Part shown: one piece after another, positions 11,433-20,579 of the stretch | Layout: each line of letters starts with the position of its first letter | Position numbering within the stretch: the first letter of the stretch is position 1 | NCBI GenBank assembly: GCA_932521025.1 | Contig: OW051472.1 | Coordinates: 3,906,001 to 3,970,000 of the forward strand | Length of the DNA stretch: 64,000 nucleotides | Reading direction: 5' to 3' | DNA from: Oscheius onirici | Taxonomy: Eukaryota > Nematoda > Chromadorea > Rhabditida > Rhabditidae | Translations under genes and position numbers: made by a program | Notes under the pieces: generated by a model | The model's database searches: none | Told to the model about the DNA's origin: nothing | Seen by the model: only the letters and a program-made list of their open reading frames with translations

Positions 11433-12185
11433 ATGAGCAAAGTGAACCTAGAAAACGCTGATCTCACAAGTTCTCAGAAGGAAAGACTCATGAAAATAAT
11501 TGAGAAGAACAGAGATGCTTTCTTTCATGCAAACGGAGATGTTGGAACGTTTTTGGGACCAGTGACACATTCGATCAGGCTAAAGGAGGCCTCGAAACAG
11601 GCCAGCTCGGATCCCGTTGGGTTTGATTCCGGTGGTGAACCAGACAGTCGACAAAATGGTGGCCCAAGGAATCCTGGAACCATGCCCTCCAAATGTGGAA
11701 ACATACACTAGCCTTATTGTGATGGTCAAGAAGTCTTCAGGTCTGGAATTCCGCATGACGACTGATCTGAGAACTCTGAATTCCCAAATGGTGACAAATG
11801 TCATCCCAAATATGATGAAATCTTGGATTTGGCAGCTGCAGGAACAGTGTATAGCTCGTTCGATCTGGACGGAGGATTTTTTCAAATTCCTACAGAAGAA
11901 GAATCCAGAAACCTGTTGTGCATCGCGACGCCAAAAGGACTGTTTCGATACAAAAAGATGCCAATGGGAATCAAGAACGGCCCGATCACGTGCGTGAAAA
12001 TGTTCGAGTTCATCAAGACAAAAGTCAACGCCTCCATCTTTTGCTACATAGATGATTGTCTGGTCCAGTCAGCAAACATCGAACAACATCTGAAGGACGT
12101 GGAATGCTTCCTGGAAGTAATGAAACGATACGGATTCAAGTTACGATTGGACAAGACAAAATGGGCACAGAAGGAACCCATCTAA
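11433..12185 (+). pseudogene. Retroelement reverse transcriptase fragment
   Basis: The pieces read as fingers and palm of a Ty3-type reverse transcriptase: a VVNQTVDKMVAQGILEP primer-loop region, a TDLRTLN motif, the SFDLDGGFFQIP motif holding the first catalytic Asp, KMPMGIKNGP and the FCYIDDCLV box with the catalytic Asp pair. It is spread over at least three frames (shifts near 11600 and 11820), so it is broken. The thumb, RNase H and integrase are absent after 12185. Confidence 0.75.
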
Positions 12186-12356
12186 GCCTCCCGAAGAAAA
12201 AAGGGATGTTGGAGGCTCTAGAATGACAGGGCTACAGGGAATCTTCTGGACTCTTTGACTCAGAGAATGCAGCAGGAAATCAACAAGGAAAAAACTATTC
12301 TTTGAAAACAACGCCGGTTTTACCCGTACTGCACCTGCTGAGGGGGTAGAATCTAC

Positions 12357-12634
12357 CAGAGTTGGGCGAACATCCGTGTTCGATATTCGATTGGGCCGGA
12401 CACGAACATGAACAGTCCGTGTTCGACGTCGAACATTGGGAGACGGGGACGTCCATGTCCGGTTCGTTTTCGAATTGTTCGTGCCGTGTTCGTGTCGCTG
12501 TTCGTCGAACAGTCTGTCCGTCGGACGAATTTTGGGACACGCGGACGTGCTCTGTTCGGTTCGACCCAAAAAACTATGCGACTGTTCGGTCCGTGTTCGT
12601 GTACGCGCAAAAATCCGCTGTCCGCCCAACCCTG
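12357..12634. mobile_element. hAT-like MITE rich in TGTTCG/CGAACA units
   Basis: The element starts CAGAGTTGGGCGAAC and ends with the inverse of CAGGGTTGGGCGGAC, an imperfect terminal inverted repeat of the hAT style. The interior is dominated by GTTCG / CGAAC / GTCCG words in both orientations, so several frames stay open without coding meaning. An 8-bp target duplication is not clear (flanks GAATCTAC and GGGTAGAC). Confidence 0.6.
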
Positions 12635-12944
12635 GGGTAGACCGAACTGTTTCAAAATTTCGTCACTTCTTTAGAACGTACAGAAGAACGAAATGATGGA
12701 TAAATCGACCTCGGGAAACTGAGACTTGATCATTTTGTAGACTCTGTGTTGTTTCAAGGCCTTTCGCTTTGAGCTGAACAACCTCTTTTAGTGATTTGTA
12801 GTGCAAATTAACTGGGCCGGTAATACTTCTTTTTTTCTACTTTTGAGGACCGAAAAAAACATTCACTTTGGCACTTCGGTGTACAATTTACTACACAGCG
12901 CGCGGCGGCAATGGAGAGCGCGACATGGCGAGGTTGCGCTACTG

Positions 12945-13202
12945 CAGGTGACGAAGAGAAGCCGCCTTTGAGCCATTTGTGCTCAAATTTGGACAGAAAA
13001 TACTTGACATGATTCCGCAGGACCGTTTTTTTGCCGAAATTCGATTTTCCGAACGAGATATGAGTCTTTCAATTTTAAAAAAGTCATATCTCGGTCGGAA
13101 AATCGAATTTCGGCAAACAAAAAAACCGTCCTGGGGAATCATGTCATTTTCTGTCCAAATTTGAGCAAAATCCGTTGAGAAATGACTTCTCTTCGTCACC
13201 TG
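12945..13202. repeat. Foldback element, 258 bp
   Basis: The sequence reads as two inverted arms of about 120 bases, ending CAGGTGACGAAGAGAAG and its complement, with a loop of about 10 bases near 13075. The core contains CCTGGGGAATCATGTCA and CTGTCCAAATTTGAG, also found near 21290-21330. An outer shared stretch at 12900-12940 (GCGGCGGCAATGGAG...) resembles, inverted, the sequence at about 21368-21408, so both belong to one repeat family. Confidence 0.75.
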
Positions 13203-13340
13203 CATGCATCAATGAGACTATCCGTTTGAATCGTCTTGTATAAAACTCCCATAACAGGACTCTCGAGAGAGAACCTTTTGAGAGAATGGTGGTCATCAGG
13301 AATCCAGACAGAACAAAGAACATGTCGACTCCGACAAAGC
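13202..13340 (-). pseudogene. Inverted 139-bp copy of the OAC first exon
   Basis: The minus strand here encodes FVGVDMFFVLSGFLMTT and onward, almost identical to the plus-strand OAC exon at 13806-13944. One side abuts the foldback element exactly. It carries no start or continuation and is a duplicated scrap. The arms are separated by about 465 bases and could pair as a hairpin. Confidence 0.85.
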
Positions 13341-13717
13341 TTGGGACCATAGTGGAAAAAATGTCAACAATTAGTCCATGACCTGATATTTCGTGGTGAT
13401 GCAGCTGTCCACAGACCGAATATGATTAACATTGTTTGAACTCGACTCGATTAACACCGGCCATCACTCGAATCTCCGTTCTAAGCTCGATTGGTCTCGT
13501 ATCATATTTTTTCGAATCTTAATCGGAGGAACATTGTTCAAAACATGCTTTCGAATGAAAAATACAAACTGATCGTTCATACAACTTCATCGCGAATATA
13601 TTCAAAACAGTAGAGACTTTGGAATAATCCCTGTTGTTTGGGTAGCTGTTGTGTTCAGTGAACGTCCTGTTAAAAACATTCTCTCGTCCAGTTCAACACA
13701 CTTTCATCTCTCAAAAA

Positions 13718-16229
13718 ATGAAGAGAGACGACCTCCAAGCCATCCGAGGCATAGCTATCCTTCTCGTGCTCCTGTTCCATCTTCAACCAACTTTATTTTC
13801 ACTCGGCTTTGTCGGAGTTGACATGTTCTTTGTTCTGTCTGGATTCCTGATGACCACCATTCTCTCAAAAGGTTCTCTCTCGAGAGTCCTGTTATGGGAG
13901 TTTTATACAAGACGATTCAAACGGATAGTCCCATTGATGCATGCAATTTTGACTGGAGTTTACATTGGTAAGTTGAACCAAATCAGACAAAAACTTTTTC
14001 AGCTCTTTCTTTTCTTCTGTTCGGAGTAGACAAAGACCAGTTGAAGGTAGATCTAAAATGGAGTCTGGGCTTCGTTTCGAACATTCAGCCAATGTTCGAA
14101 ACATTGGGCTATTGGGATCAGGTATTTCCCAGACTGATAATAACAACCAAACAAACAGGTAGTCTCGTTTCGATTTCTGGTCCATTGCTGGTCATTGGGA
14201 GTAGAGATCCAATTCTATCTAATATCTCCTTTCATCATCCAAGGAACCAATCTTCTCGCCCCGGTCAACAGGTTAGTCCTTATTTCTTTGAAATAACCCA
14301 TATTGAGACGAGCAGTTCTTCTGCTTCTAGTCAGTTGCTCTCTCGTCTTTCAATTGGTGTCTCCAGCAAAAGTCTCATATGGTCTTCTACCCAGTCGCAT
14401 TTGGCAGTTTTTAATCGGAATCCTATGTTATGAACCTCGGTACGAAGGCTACGAGCCATTGGAACAACAAGATATGTTGGAAGAGACGGTGGTCAAAAAG
14501 GAGAAAGGTAATAATTCCTCTCTCAAAAGTCAATGTCCCAGACGTTCAAATCAGCGTAACGAAGAAGAAGACACTCTGGCTGAATTGTTTGAGTGAACTC
14601 TCAATGCTGCTCGTCTGTATACTTGTCGCGGCCAATCCGTCTTTCTGTGGTCAATCACAAATGAGGTTTCTATCTTTCTCAATTTAGTTGATATTTAAAA
14701 GATCAGGATTCTTGGCACCCTCGTGGTGGGCTACTTGATTCGTTATCCACAATCTGACAGCTGGTCTCTTCTCTCTTCCCGATTTCTGGTCTATATTGGA
14801 GATATTTCGTATGTGATGTACCTTGTCCACTGGCCAATTATAGTATCGGCCAAGTACCTCATGGACAAGCAGCATCTCGATGCTTTGAGTAGGCTCTCTT
14901 GATGAACTTGAAAGAAAAGTTCCAGGTTGTATTATTCTGTTCGTCATCATTTTCATGGCCTCGGTCATTCTCCATCACTCCATCGAGGTTAGTTCTCTTT
15001 TCAGTTCAAAATCTGGTATAGAATCTTCTTCTGAAAGCCTCTCTCCTATTTGGGCTCATCATCTCGATATTCTGCTTGGCAATTATCTTCTCTACCTTCC
15101 CATATTACGACAAGTGTTGCTCTTTTAGACAACCAGTAGAACTGAACAATACTGGTACTTTTTCTTTGTAAAAATGTCTATTTCACTCAAATTCAGACAT
15201 AACGGAAGCTATAGAGTATAACACAAAGGAGAGCGGAATAATATACTTTGATCTCCCATGTGAAAGAGATTTCGAGGCTGAAAGATGGACGAATGATACC
15301 GACGAACCACCAATGCGATGCATAGCGGTAAGAGGGAAAGTTTTATGGAGAATAAATAAGATTCAGTACGGAAATGGGACAGCAAAGATCATGGTGATGG
15401 GAAAGTTTGTTTTATGCTCCGTTCCTCGTAGAGAGAACTTTCAGCTCGATGGCCTACAGGGCGTTTCCTCTGATCAGTAAGGTTTTGAAGGGACGGTACA
15501 AGGAACTTCGTCTCTACAGTCGCAGCAGTACGTATTTTTCGCCAAACCCATGAAACCATTCAGCTCGACCATCTCTGACGGATTACGACCCGAAATGGAC
15601 CAACTCGACTCACATCGTTGTGAATAAAATGAGACCAGACATTCTCTGGAACGTGCACGTCCTCTTGTAACTTTTCGATCAATCTAAAAATGACAAGGGT
15701 TTAGAGATCGGTATGTGGCCCCGTTTGATGAGAAGAAGAAGGAACAGGACTCGCCCTATCGAGAAATTGAACACAATCTCAACTTTTACAAGTTTGTTAA
15801 AAAAACTGTCTCAAACAAAAGGTTTTTGGGGAACGAACAAAGGTCTTCCTCATAGATCTGCCATTCTATTGGGCCCTCAAACCCGTAGCCTACGAGATGG
15901 TCAAGCGACTGAAGAATAACTGGTCGTTGGACAACCTCAAAGTCTCTCAGATGGTATGTTAATACAGAAAGCAATAAACAGAAGTTTAGGAAATGGCAGA
16001 GCAGCAGAAGTTTCACAGAATGAGGATCCAGACAGTTCCGTGTGAGAACTGCGTCTATCTAGACATTGAGAGTCGGATGGTCGACCACGGATACTATTGG
16101 TTTTACAACAGAAAGAACTATCACTGTTACTCGAAGGATGGGGCACATTTCACTTGGGAAATGCTCGATAGATTGGAAGCACTCTATCAGAAGTCGGTAG
16201 ACGAGGCTCTGAAAAAGATTGGAATGTAG
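13718..16229 (+). CDS. Acyltransferase-3 family membrane protein (OAC-like) with SGNH domain
   Basis: OAC proteins are nematode multi-pass membrane acyltransferases of the bacterial OafA/NRF-6 superfamily; substrates are mostly unknown. The start is MKRDDLQAIRGIAILLVLLFH, a typical family N-terminus, followed by GVDMFFVLSGFLM. By eye the exons chain in frame through about fifteen small introns. They include a block ending SYVMYLVHWPIIV, the last transmembrane helices (CLAIIFSTFPYYD) and an extracytoplasmic SGNH-hydrolase-like part with GNSMAYR near 15450. The protein ends in a C-terminal domain with four cysteines and stops at 16229. I see no disabling lesion, but some donor choices (13965, 15670, 15795) are inferred from frame. 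An inverted exon-1 copy lies upstream at 13202-13340. Confidence 0.85.
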
Positions 16230-16259
16230 ACTGGTTTTGGTCCTTATGTTCACGGGTAT

Positions 16260-16265
16260 AATAAA
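16260..16265 (+). terminator. AATAAA polyadenylation signal of the OAC gene
   Basis: A canonical AATAAA lies about 30 bases after the stop codon at 16229, on the same strand. Confidence 0.6.
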
Positions 16266-16357
16266 TTCTTTTCAATTTATGAAAAAGCCCCTTTGCTGAA
16301 CGAACTTTGATCACGCTGACAGGCTCTTTTCCCAGCATCCATCAAATCTCTGTACAA

Positions 16358-16365
16358 TATAAAAA
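16358..16365 (+). promoter_or_regulatory. TATA-like element before insulin-like gene A
   Basis: TATAAAAA lies about 130 bases upstream of the ATG at 16487. A similar TATA box sits at an equivalent distance (about 160 bases) before the related gene at 19598, which supports it. Confidence 0.4.
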
Positions 16366-16486
16366 GAGCACTTAATGACGTGGATAAGGGCGGATCAAAC
16401 ATTGTGTAAAGATCCGTCCCTTTTTCGGTCACTGAAGAACGCCAAAAGCTGTTCACTGTGAGAGCTGTAGTTACTTAGCTGTAGTT

Positions 16487-16840
16487 ATGACTCTTTTATT
16501 TCTCTCGTTTTCGTCTCAAATCGAAGCTAATCTCTCGGAATCTTGTCAGAGGCTACTTCTTAAAGTCATGACCCGGACATGTCATGGGTATGCGTTCAAA
16601 TCAGCTTTTTTCCAATCTTTCAGTTGTTTCAAAGAAGTCTCCGAAGGGACCGTTGACGAATATTTAGTCGCCTGTTATAGACATAGATGTGACATCACGA
16701 ACCTCAACAAATACTGTTGCACGAATCCGTTTGAGAGCTACACTCCGAATAAAGACAGTCGAGAGATACTTAGAATTCCTTTACTACATCAGCAAATACG
16801 ACTAGAAGTCTTTTTTATGGATTCCTTTTTTCTCCCTTGA
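16487..16840 (+). CDS. Insulin-like peptide A (variant cysteine pattern)
   Basis: Secreted insulin-family ligand, expected to act on the DAF-2-type receptor. Exon 1 (16487-16587) gives a signal peptide (MTLLFLSFSSQ...) and a B chain with Cys-x11-Cys (CQRLLLKVMTRTC). Exon 2 (16624-16840) gives an A chain with Cys-x4-Cys-x8-Cys (ACYRHRC, then DITNLNKYCC), the exact insulin spacing. The second cysteine of the usual A-chain CC pair is Tyr here, while an extra Cys follows the last one, so the B-A disulfide may be rewired. The 36-base intron (16588-16623) is a multiple of three without a stop, so a retained-intron form is also translatable. The C-terminal tail is longer than in the copy at 18634. 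Confidence 0.8.
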   Translation: MTLLFLSFSSQIEANLSESCQRLLLKVMTRTCHGYAFKSAFFQSFSCFKEVSEGTVDEYLVACYRHRCDITNLNKYCCTNPFESYTPNKDSREILRIPLLHQQIRLEVFFMDSFFLP

Positions 16841-16850
16841 GGTATGCTTA

Positions 16851-17340
16851 CTTAAAGGAAGCCTCCGGCATCTGCCACTTTGCCAAAAACCATGCGAGAC
16901 CAATTGGCATTGGTCCCGTCACGATTACTGCAGGTCCCGACGCGATCCCATCCCAAAATTTTTTATTTTCGCTTTTTCAACGTTTTACACTTCGTTTCCA
17001 AACCATGTTTAATCGATTCGGCATCAAATTTTACATCAGTTACGTCTATTCCGACATCAAAATTATGGTGCTTAAGAAAGAAAAAAATAATAAAGCACAG
17101 AAATGCTGTTTCCGCCTTTTCCTTCCAGTTTTGCTAGATTTTTGATATCGGAATGTACGTATCTGGTGTAAAATTTGATGCCGAATCGATTAATCATAGT
17201 TTGGAACCCAAAAAAACGAGTGTAAACCGTCGAAAATAAAAATTTTGGGATGGCAACGTGATGGGACCCGTTGCAATCGTGACGGAACCAGCGCAATTGG
17301 TCTCGCAGCGATTTTTCGAAGCCGGAGACACGCTTTAAAG
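16851..17340. repeat. Foldback element with ~220-bp inverted arms
   Basis: Left arm (about 16851-17070) and right arm (about 17140-17340) are inverted copies. Shared words include GCGAGACCAATTG, GTCACGATT, CATCCCAAAATTTTT and the long block AATCGATTCGGCATCAAATT. The tips are CTTAAAGG and its near-inverse CTTTAAAG. The short spacer has no coding content. It sits immediately after insulin-like gene A. Confidence 0.8.
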
Positions 17341-17619
17341 ACCCGGATGATGGGGCGCAGTCTCCTCCTCAACATCATCCTCTGCTTCTTCTTCTTGCCT
17401 TTCTTTTTTCTTCTTGTAATGTCATTTTGAATTCCCGCCATTACTTGGTTCCCAACACAATACCTTCCGTAACCCGTCCTTCTGTGCGCGCTCAATTCAA
17501 ATGTCGATAGATTGATTCTTCTTTTCTCATGGTTCCGCAACTGAGCAGTAGATTGTTTTCTCTGTTAAACTAAAATAAACGTGAATACAATTGCAGCATC
17601 CTTATTTATTGTTCAAAGT

Positions 17620-18117
17620 CTAGACGTTGTGCTTTTTCTCTTCCTTCTCGTCGTTGTCCTTCTTCTCTTCGTCCTTCTTTTCTTTCTTTTCTTCTTCATC
17701 CTTCTTCTCTTCGTCCTCCTCCTCTTCTTCTTTCTCGACCTCGTCCGGCTGCTCATCTTTCATCTCCTCCATTTGGTCCGACTGGCCATCGGTGAGTATC
17801 GGGGCCCTCTTTTCCTTCTTCCTCGTCCTCTCCATCACTACAGCCTGGTCCCACAGATCGACAGCCGCGGCCGGAAATCCCATCCTCTTCAGGCAGCGGG
17901 GTGGGTTTTGCCATCTGCCATAAAACTACTATATGTAAAAGGAAACAAAGCAACTTATCTAGAAGAGGGGCCAGAAGACGCGGCCAGCTTTTTTCAGCCG
18001 TTCTTCTGGGTTCCGTCCGACAGCTGTCTGGCGACCAAAGGCAACCAGGCTCTTCTTGCTCACTCCGTGGTAGATGAAGTAGGTGAGGGCGCTCGAGTAG
18101 CTAGTATCCGATGGCAT
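17620..18117 (-). CDS. Hypothetical protein with Lys/Glu-rich tail (splicing unresolved)
   Basis: Two minus-strand coding-like blocks are visible. Block 1 starts at the ATG at 18117 and runs to a stop at 17959; it includes LTYFIYHGVSKKSLVAFGR and ERLKKAGRVFW. Block 2 (about 17925-17620) contains MGFPAAAVDLWDQAVVMER and then a tail made almost only of Lys, Glu and Asp, ending KEEKKHNV. An intron between them is likely (acceptor near 17930), but I could not find a donor that keeps both frames. It could also be a decayed gene. I do not recognise the family. Confidence 0.45.
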
Positions 18118-18286
18118 AAAGTTGAATGAATTGAAATTATTGTTTTGAAAATATAACCTTATTTTGTGTTTTCCATTTTAAATTGCTTCCAGGTCTCTGT
18201 GTGTTTGTGTTTGTCGGAAACTTTAATTAGCAATCAAAACAGAGGGACTTGTGGACACAATTAAGGGGAAAGGAGTTAGCAGTAAC

Positions 18287-18445
18287 ACGTTTAGACAAGT
18301 CACTATTGGGAGACGAAGACTTCGTTTCTGCATTCGGCAGTTCCCATACAGAAACGGATTTTACGTGGTTCAGGGCAAAGAATATATGGGGGATAGTAAG
18401 TAACATTAGCACTGGAAGGGCGTTGCAAACCTTGCGTGCAGAAAA
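18287..18445. repeat. Dispersed repeat, second copy at 62750-62866
   Basis: Shared words include ACAAGTCACTAT, TTCTGCATTCGG, AAGAATATATGGGG and TTAGCACTGGAAGGGCGTTG in the same order. The second copy lies inside the MITE at 62460-63196, so this one is probably a fragment of the same mobile family. The GC-rich block at 18535-18600 (CCGAGATCCCGCGGGA) may be another part. Confidence 0.7.
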
Positions 18446-18633
18446 TATCAGAGAACCCTCTCTCTTTAACACGAAACGTATCTGCGGTTGTGTTCAGGTG
18501 AATTCTCGGTTGACAGGACATTTCAAGAGCAAACAGGGGGAGGGATCCCGAGCTCGATCTCAAATCCCGAGATCCCGCGGGAGTATTTTCCCATGGGTAA
18601 CCCGCGTCCCGCACATCTGTGTCCCTTTGGACC

Positions 18634-18828
18634 TTTTAAAAGTCATGATCCGGACATGCCATGGGTAGGTGTTCAATCAGTTAGTTTTTCAGTTGTTTCA
18701 AAGAAGTCTCCGAAGAGGCAGCTGACGAACATTTAGTTGCATGTTGTATACATAGATGTGACATCAAGAACCTCAACAAATACTGTTGCACGAATCCGTT
18801 TGAGAGCTACATTCCGAATATATTGTGA
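18634..18828 (+). pseudogene. Partial insulin-like copy B (5' broken)
   Basis: The second half of the B chain (LLKVMIRTCHG) and the full A-chain exon closely match insulin-like gene A. Here the A chain keeps the canonical pair (ACCIHRC, then DIKNLNKYCC). Upstream of 18634 the homology stops abruptly and is replaced by repeat sequence, so the signal peptide and first B-chain cysteine are lost. The intron has shrunk to 28 bases (18665-18692). It is most likely a broken duplicate. Confidence 0.75.
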
Positions 18829-19434
18829 GAGTGAGGCAGTCGAGAAGAACGTGAGACCACGTGAGAGTTCATTCGCAACTGTGACATCTCTCAAGACATT
18901 TCTGCAAAGCGTCATGCTGGCAGGCCAGCAAGCTAATCCACGTGGGTGATTTTGGATCAGTCTGCCTTCTTTGATGGAAGGAATCTCAGTGTTTTGGAGG
19001 TTTTTTTGAAAGTTTGAGCCACACTGAGATAGAAGACTTCATGAGAAATCCGTGGTCAAACAAGAGAGATCAAGCGAATTTCTAACCAAGCCAAAAAAGT
19101 AGCATCTCATGTGTCTACAAGCCGTGACGAATGCACGAAACTCCCACCCTTCTTCCAATAAAATATGACATCAGCACCTCTCCAATTTCTCTTCGTCGTG
19201 GACACAGCTACTTTTTGTTCTTTCTTTTGCTCTCGGACTCTGAAACAAACAACTAGTCTGCACTGTGACTCATGCTCCCGAGAAAACGGCTGGAACCACG
19301 GAGTCGAGTCGATCCATCAGTGTTTCGTCAACTTGTCTATAGTTTTCTGTTGTTTGTTGTCTATCGTTTTGAGCAAAAAGAACTGGTTCGGGTTATCCGT
19401 CCGTTCTCAAACAGTTGACTAATGTCATGAAAAG

Positions 19435-19442
19435 TATAAAAG
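19435..19442 (+). promoter_or_regulatory. TATA box before insulin-like gene C
   Basis: TATAAAAG lies 163 bases upstream of the ATG at 19598, with no other gene between. A TTTCAG at 19574-19576, just before the ATG, may serve as a leader or trans-splice acceptor. Confidence 0.5.
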
Positions 19443-19597
19443 ACGTCTCCGTCTCAAGTCTGACCAAAAACTTCCCCTTTCAGTCGATTGTTTACCTCAA
19501 ATTCGTCTGGCCAGATAAGCCTTGAGCTACTGGAAAGACTTTTCCTTCTTTTCCGAAACGAAAGATAACTTTTCAGACTCGATCTCAGACTCTGGGA

Positions 19598-19886
19598 ATG
19601 AGGTCTCTGATGCTGGTCATCTTCTTCGTAGCAATTGTTGTAGCTCGTCCCTTTGATGATTCGCCCAGAAAACTGTGTGGATTAGACTTAACCAATGCTG
19701 TCAGAAAAATATGCAGAGGGTAGGTTTCAATGTTTTCTATCAAACCGAAACTTTAGCTATCTACGAAATGATTTCCCCGGGTCGATATCAAAGTCATGCT
19801 GCGACAAGTCGTGCTCCTTCACTCAAATCAAGAGCTACTGCTGTGAGTCTCCAACTGATGCAAACTGTGCTGTTCATTCCGCCTAA
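19598..19886 (+). CDS. Insulin-like peptide C (canonical six cysteines plus one)
   Basis: Secreted insulin-family hormone. Exon 1 (19598-19719) encodes a clear signal peptide (MRSLMLVIFFVAIVVA), a short pro-region and a B chain with Cys-x11-Cys (CGLDLTNAVRKIC). Exon 2 (19757-19886) encodes a short connecting piece and an A chain with the full pattern CC-x3-C-x8-C (CCDKSCSFTQIKSYC) plus an adjacent extra Cys. The 37-base intron falls just after the B chain, as in genes A and B, supporting common origin. About 83 residues is a normal size for nematode insulin-like precursors. Confidence 0.88.
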
Positions 19887-20433
19887 TATCAATACTTTGT
19901 GATTTATTTTCGGGTTGTGAAGTGAAGATCTTGTTAAACTTTTAAGAATAGAATTTGACGTGCAAAACCAGTTGTTGTATGCCTGATAAGACTTCAAATG
20001 AATAGTCACCGATCGTGTGAGACTCTTCCAGCCGGAACAGTGTCTGCCTGAAAAAGTGTGTGAACTTTGAGAGCAAAGTAAGAATAGAGATATTGTTTAA
20101 GAGTAACCTATATTCTCCAAACTGCTAGCTTTTCGTCATTTACGAAACTATACAAGACTTGTAGTCTTCTGACACTTCAAGTATTGTCTTCTGTACCGAA
20201 ATAGCATTTCTCACCGCTGAGTTCGGTTGCGCTGGTGTAAGCGGGCGGTAAAAAGTTATTGATATAGTGGGCGACATGCTTTTCAACTGAGACTGGTTAA
20301 ATAAACAACTATTAGCTCAAGAGGAAGTGAATTCAAAGAACTCTTTGAACCAGCTTTTTAATTCTTATCGTATAACTTGTAGCCATCAGTTTGCGGTAGT
20401 CCGTGTCAAAGGGATCTCTGACTCCTGTTTCAG

Positions 20434-20468
20434 ATTTCACTCTTCAGTCTTTTTCTGAAGAGTGAAAT
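20434..20468. repeat. Short perfect hairpin
   Basis: ATTTCACTCTTCAG and its exact complement are separated by 7 bases. It sits immediately before the tRNA-like sequence at 20483. Confidence 0.75.
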
Positions 20469-20482
20469 TTGGAGTGGCGCAG

Positions 20483-20556
20483 CCTCGACCGCATGACGTA
20501 GTGGTTAGCGCCATAGGCGCAATCTGAGTGACTCGGGTTCGATTCCGCCCGACGTT
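20483..20556 (+). repeat. tRNA-like SINE head or tRNA pseudogene
   Basis: A-box-like (GACGTAGTGGTTAGCGCC) and B-box-like (GGGTTCGATTCC, 20535-20546) motifs lie at tRNA spacing, followed by T runs that could end RNA polymerase III transcription. The acceptor and T stems do not pair well, so it is not a functional tRNA gene. A tRNA-derived SINE head fits better. Confidence 0.45.
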
Positions 20557-20579
20557 TTATCAGTTTTTTTTGTTTTTTT

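Larger units (their letters stand above)
8955..12185 (+). mobile_element. Truncated, mutated LTR retrotransposon (Ty3/Gypsy-like)
   Basis: Consecutive plus-strand frames carry a gag-like basic protein (8955-9641), a glycoprotein-like segment joined to a retropepsin (9748-11091) and a reverse transcriptase (11433-12185). RNase H and integrase are missing, because the frame ends just past the RT core. I could not find paired LTRs. Frame shifts occur near 10930-11091, at 11366 and between about 11590 and 11640, and at 11820. No intact product is possible. The RT has the YIDD-type active site and the MPMGIKNGP block, which points to Ty3/Gypsy or a related clade. Confidence 0.75.

Noticed and set aside
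12357-12634. Overlapping coding frames in four readings
   Set aside because: The GTTCG/CGAAC-rich repeat keeps many frames open; it has terminal inverted repeats and no protein family signature.
17581-18129. Plus-strand hydrophobic protein
   Set aside because: It is the complement of the Lys/Glu-rich minus-strand tail, so the Leu/Phe richness is a shadow.
20483-20556. Functional tRNA gene
   Set aside because: A and B boxes are present but acceptor and T stems do not pair.
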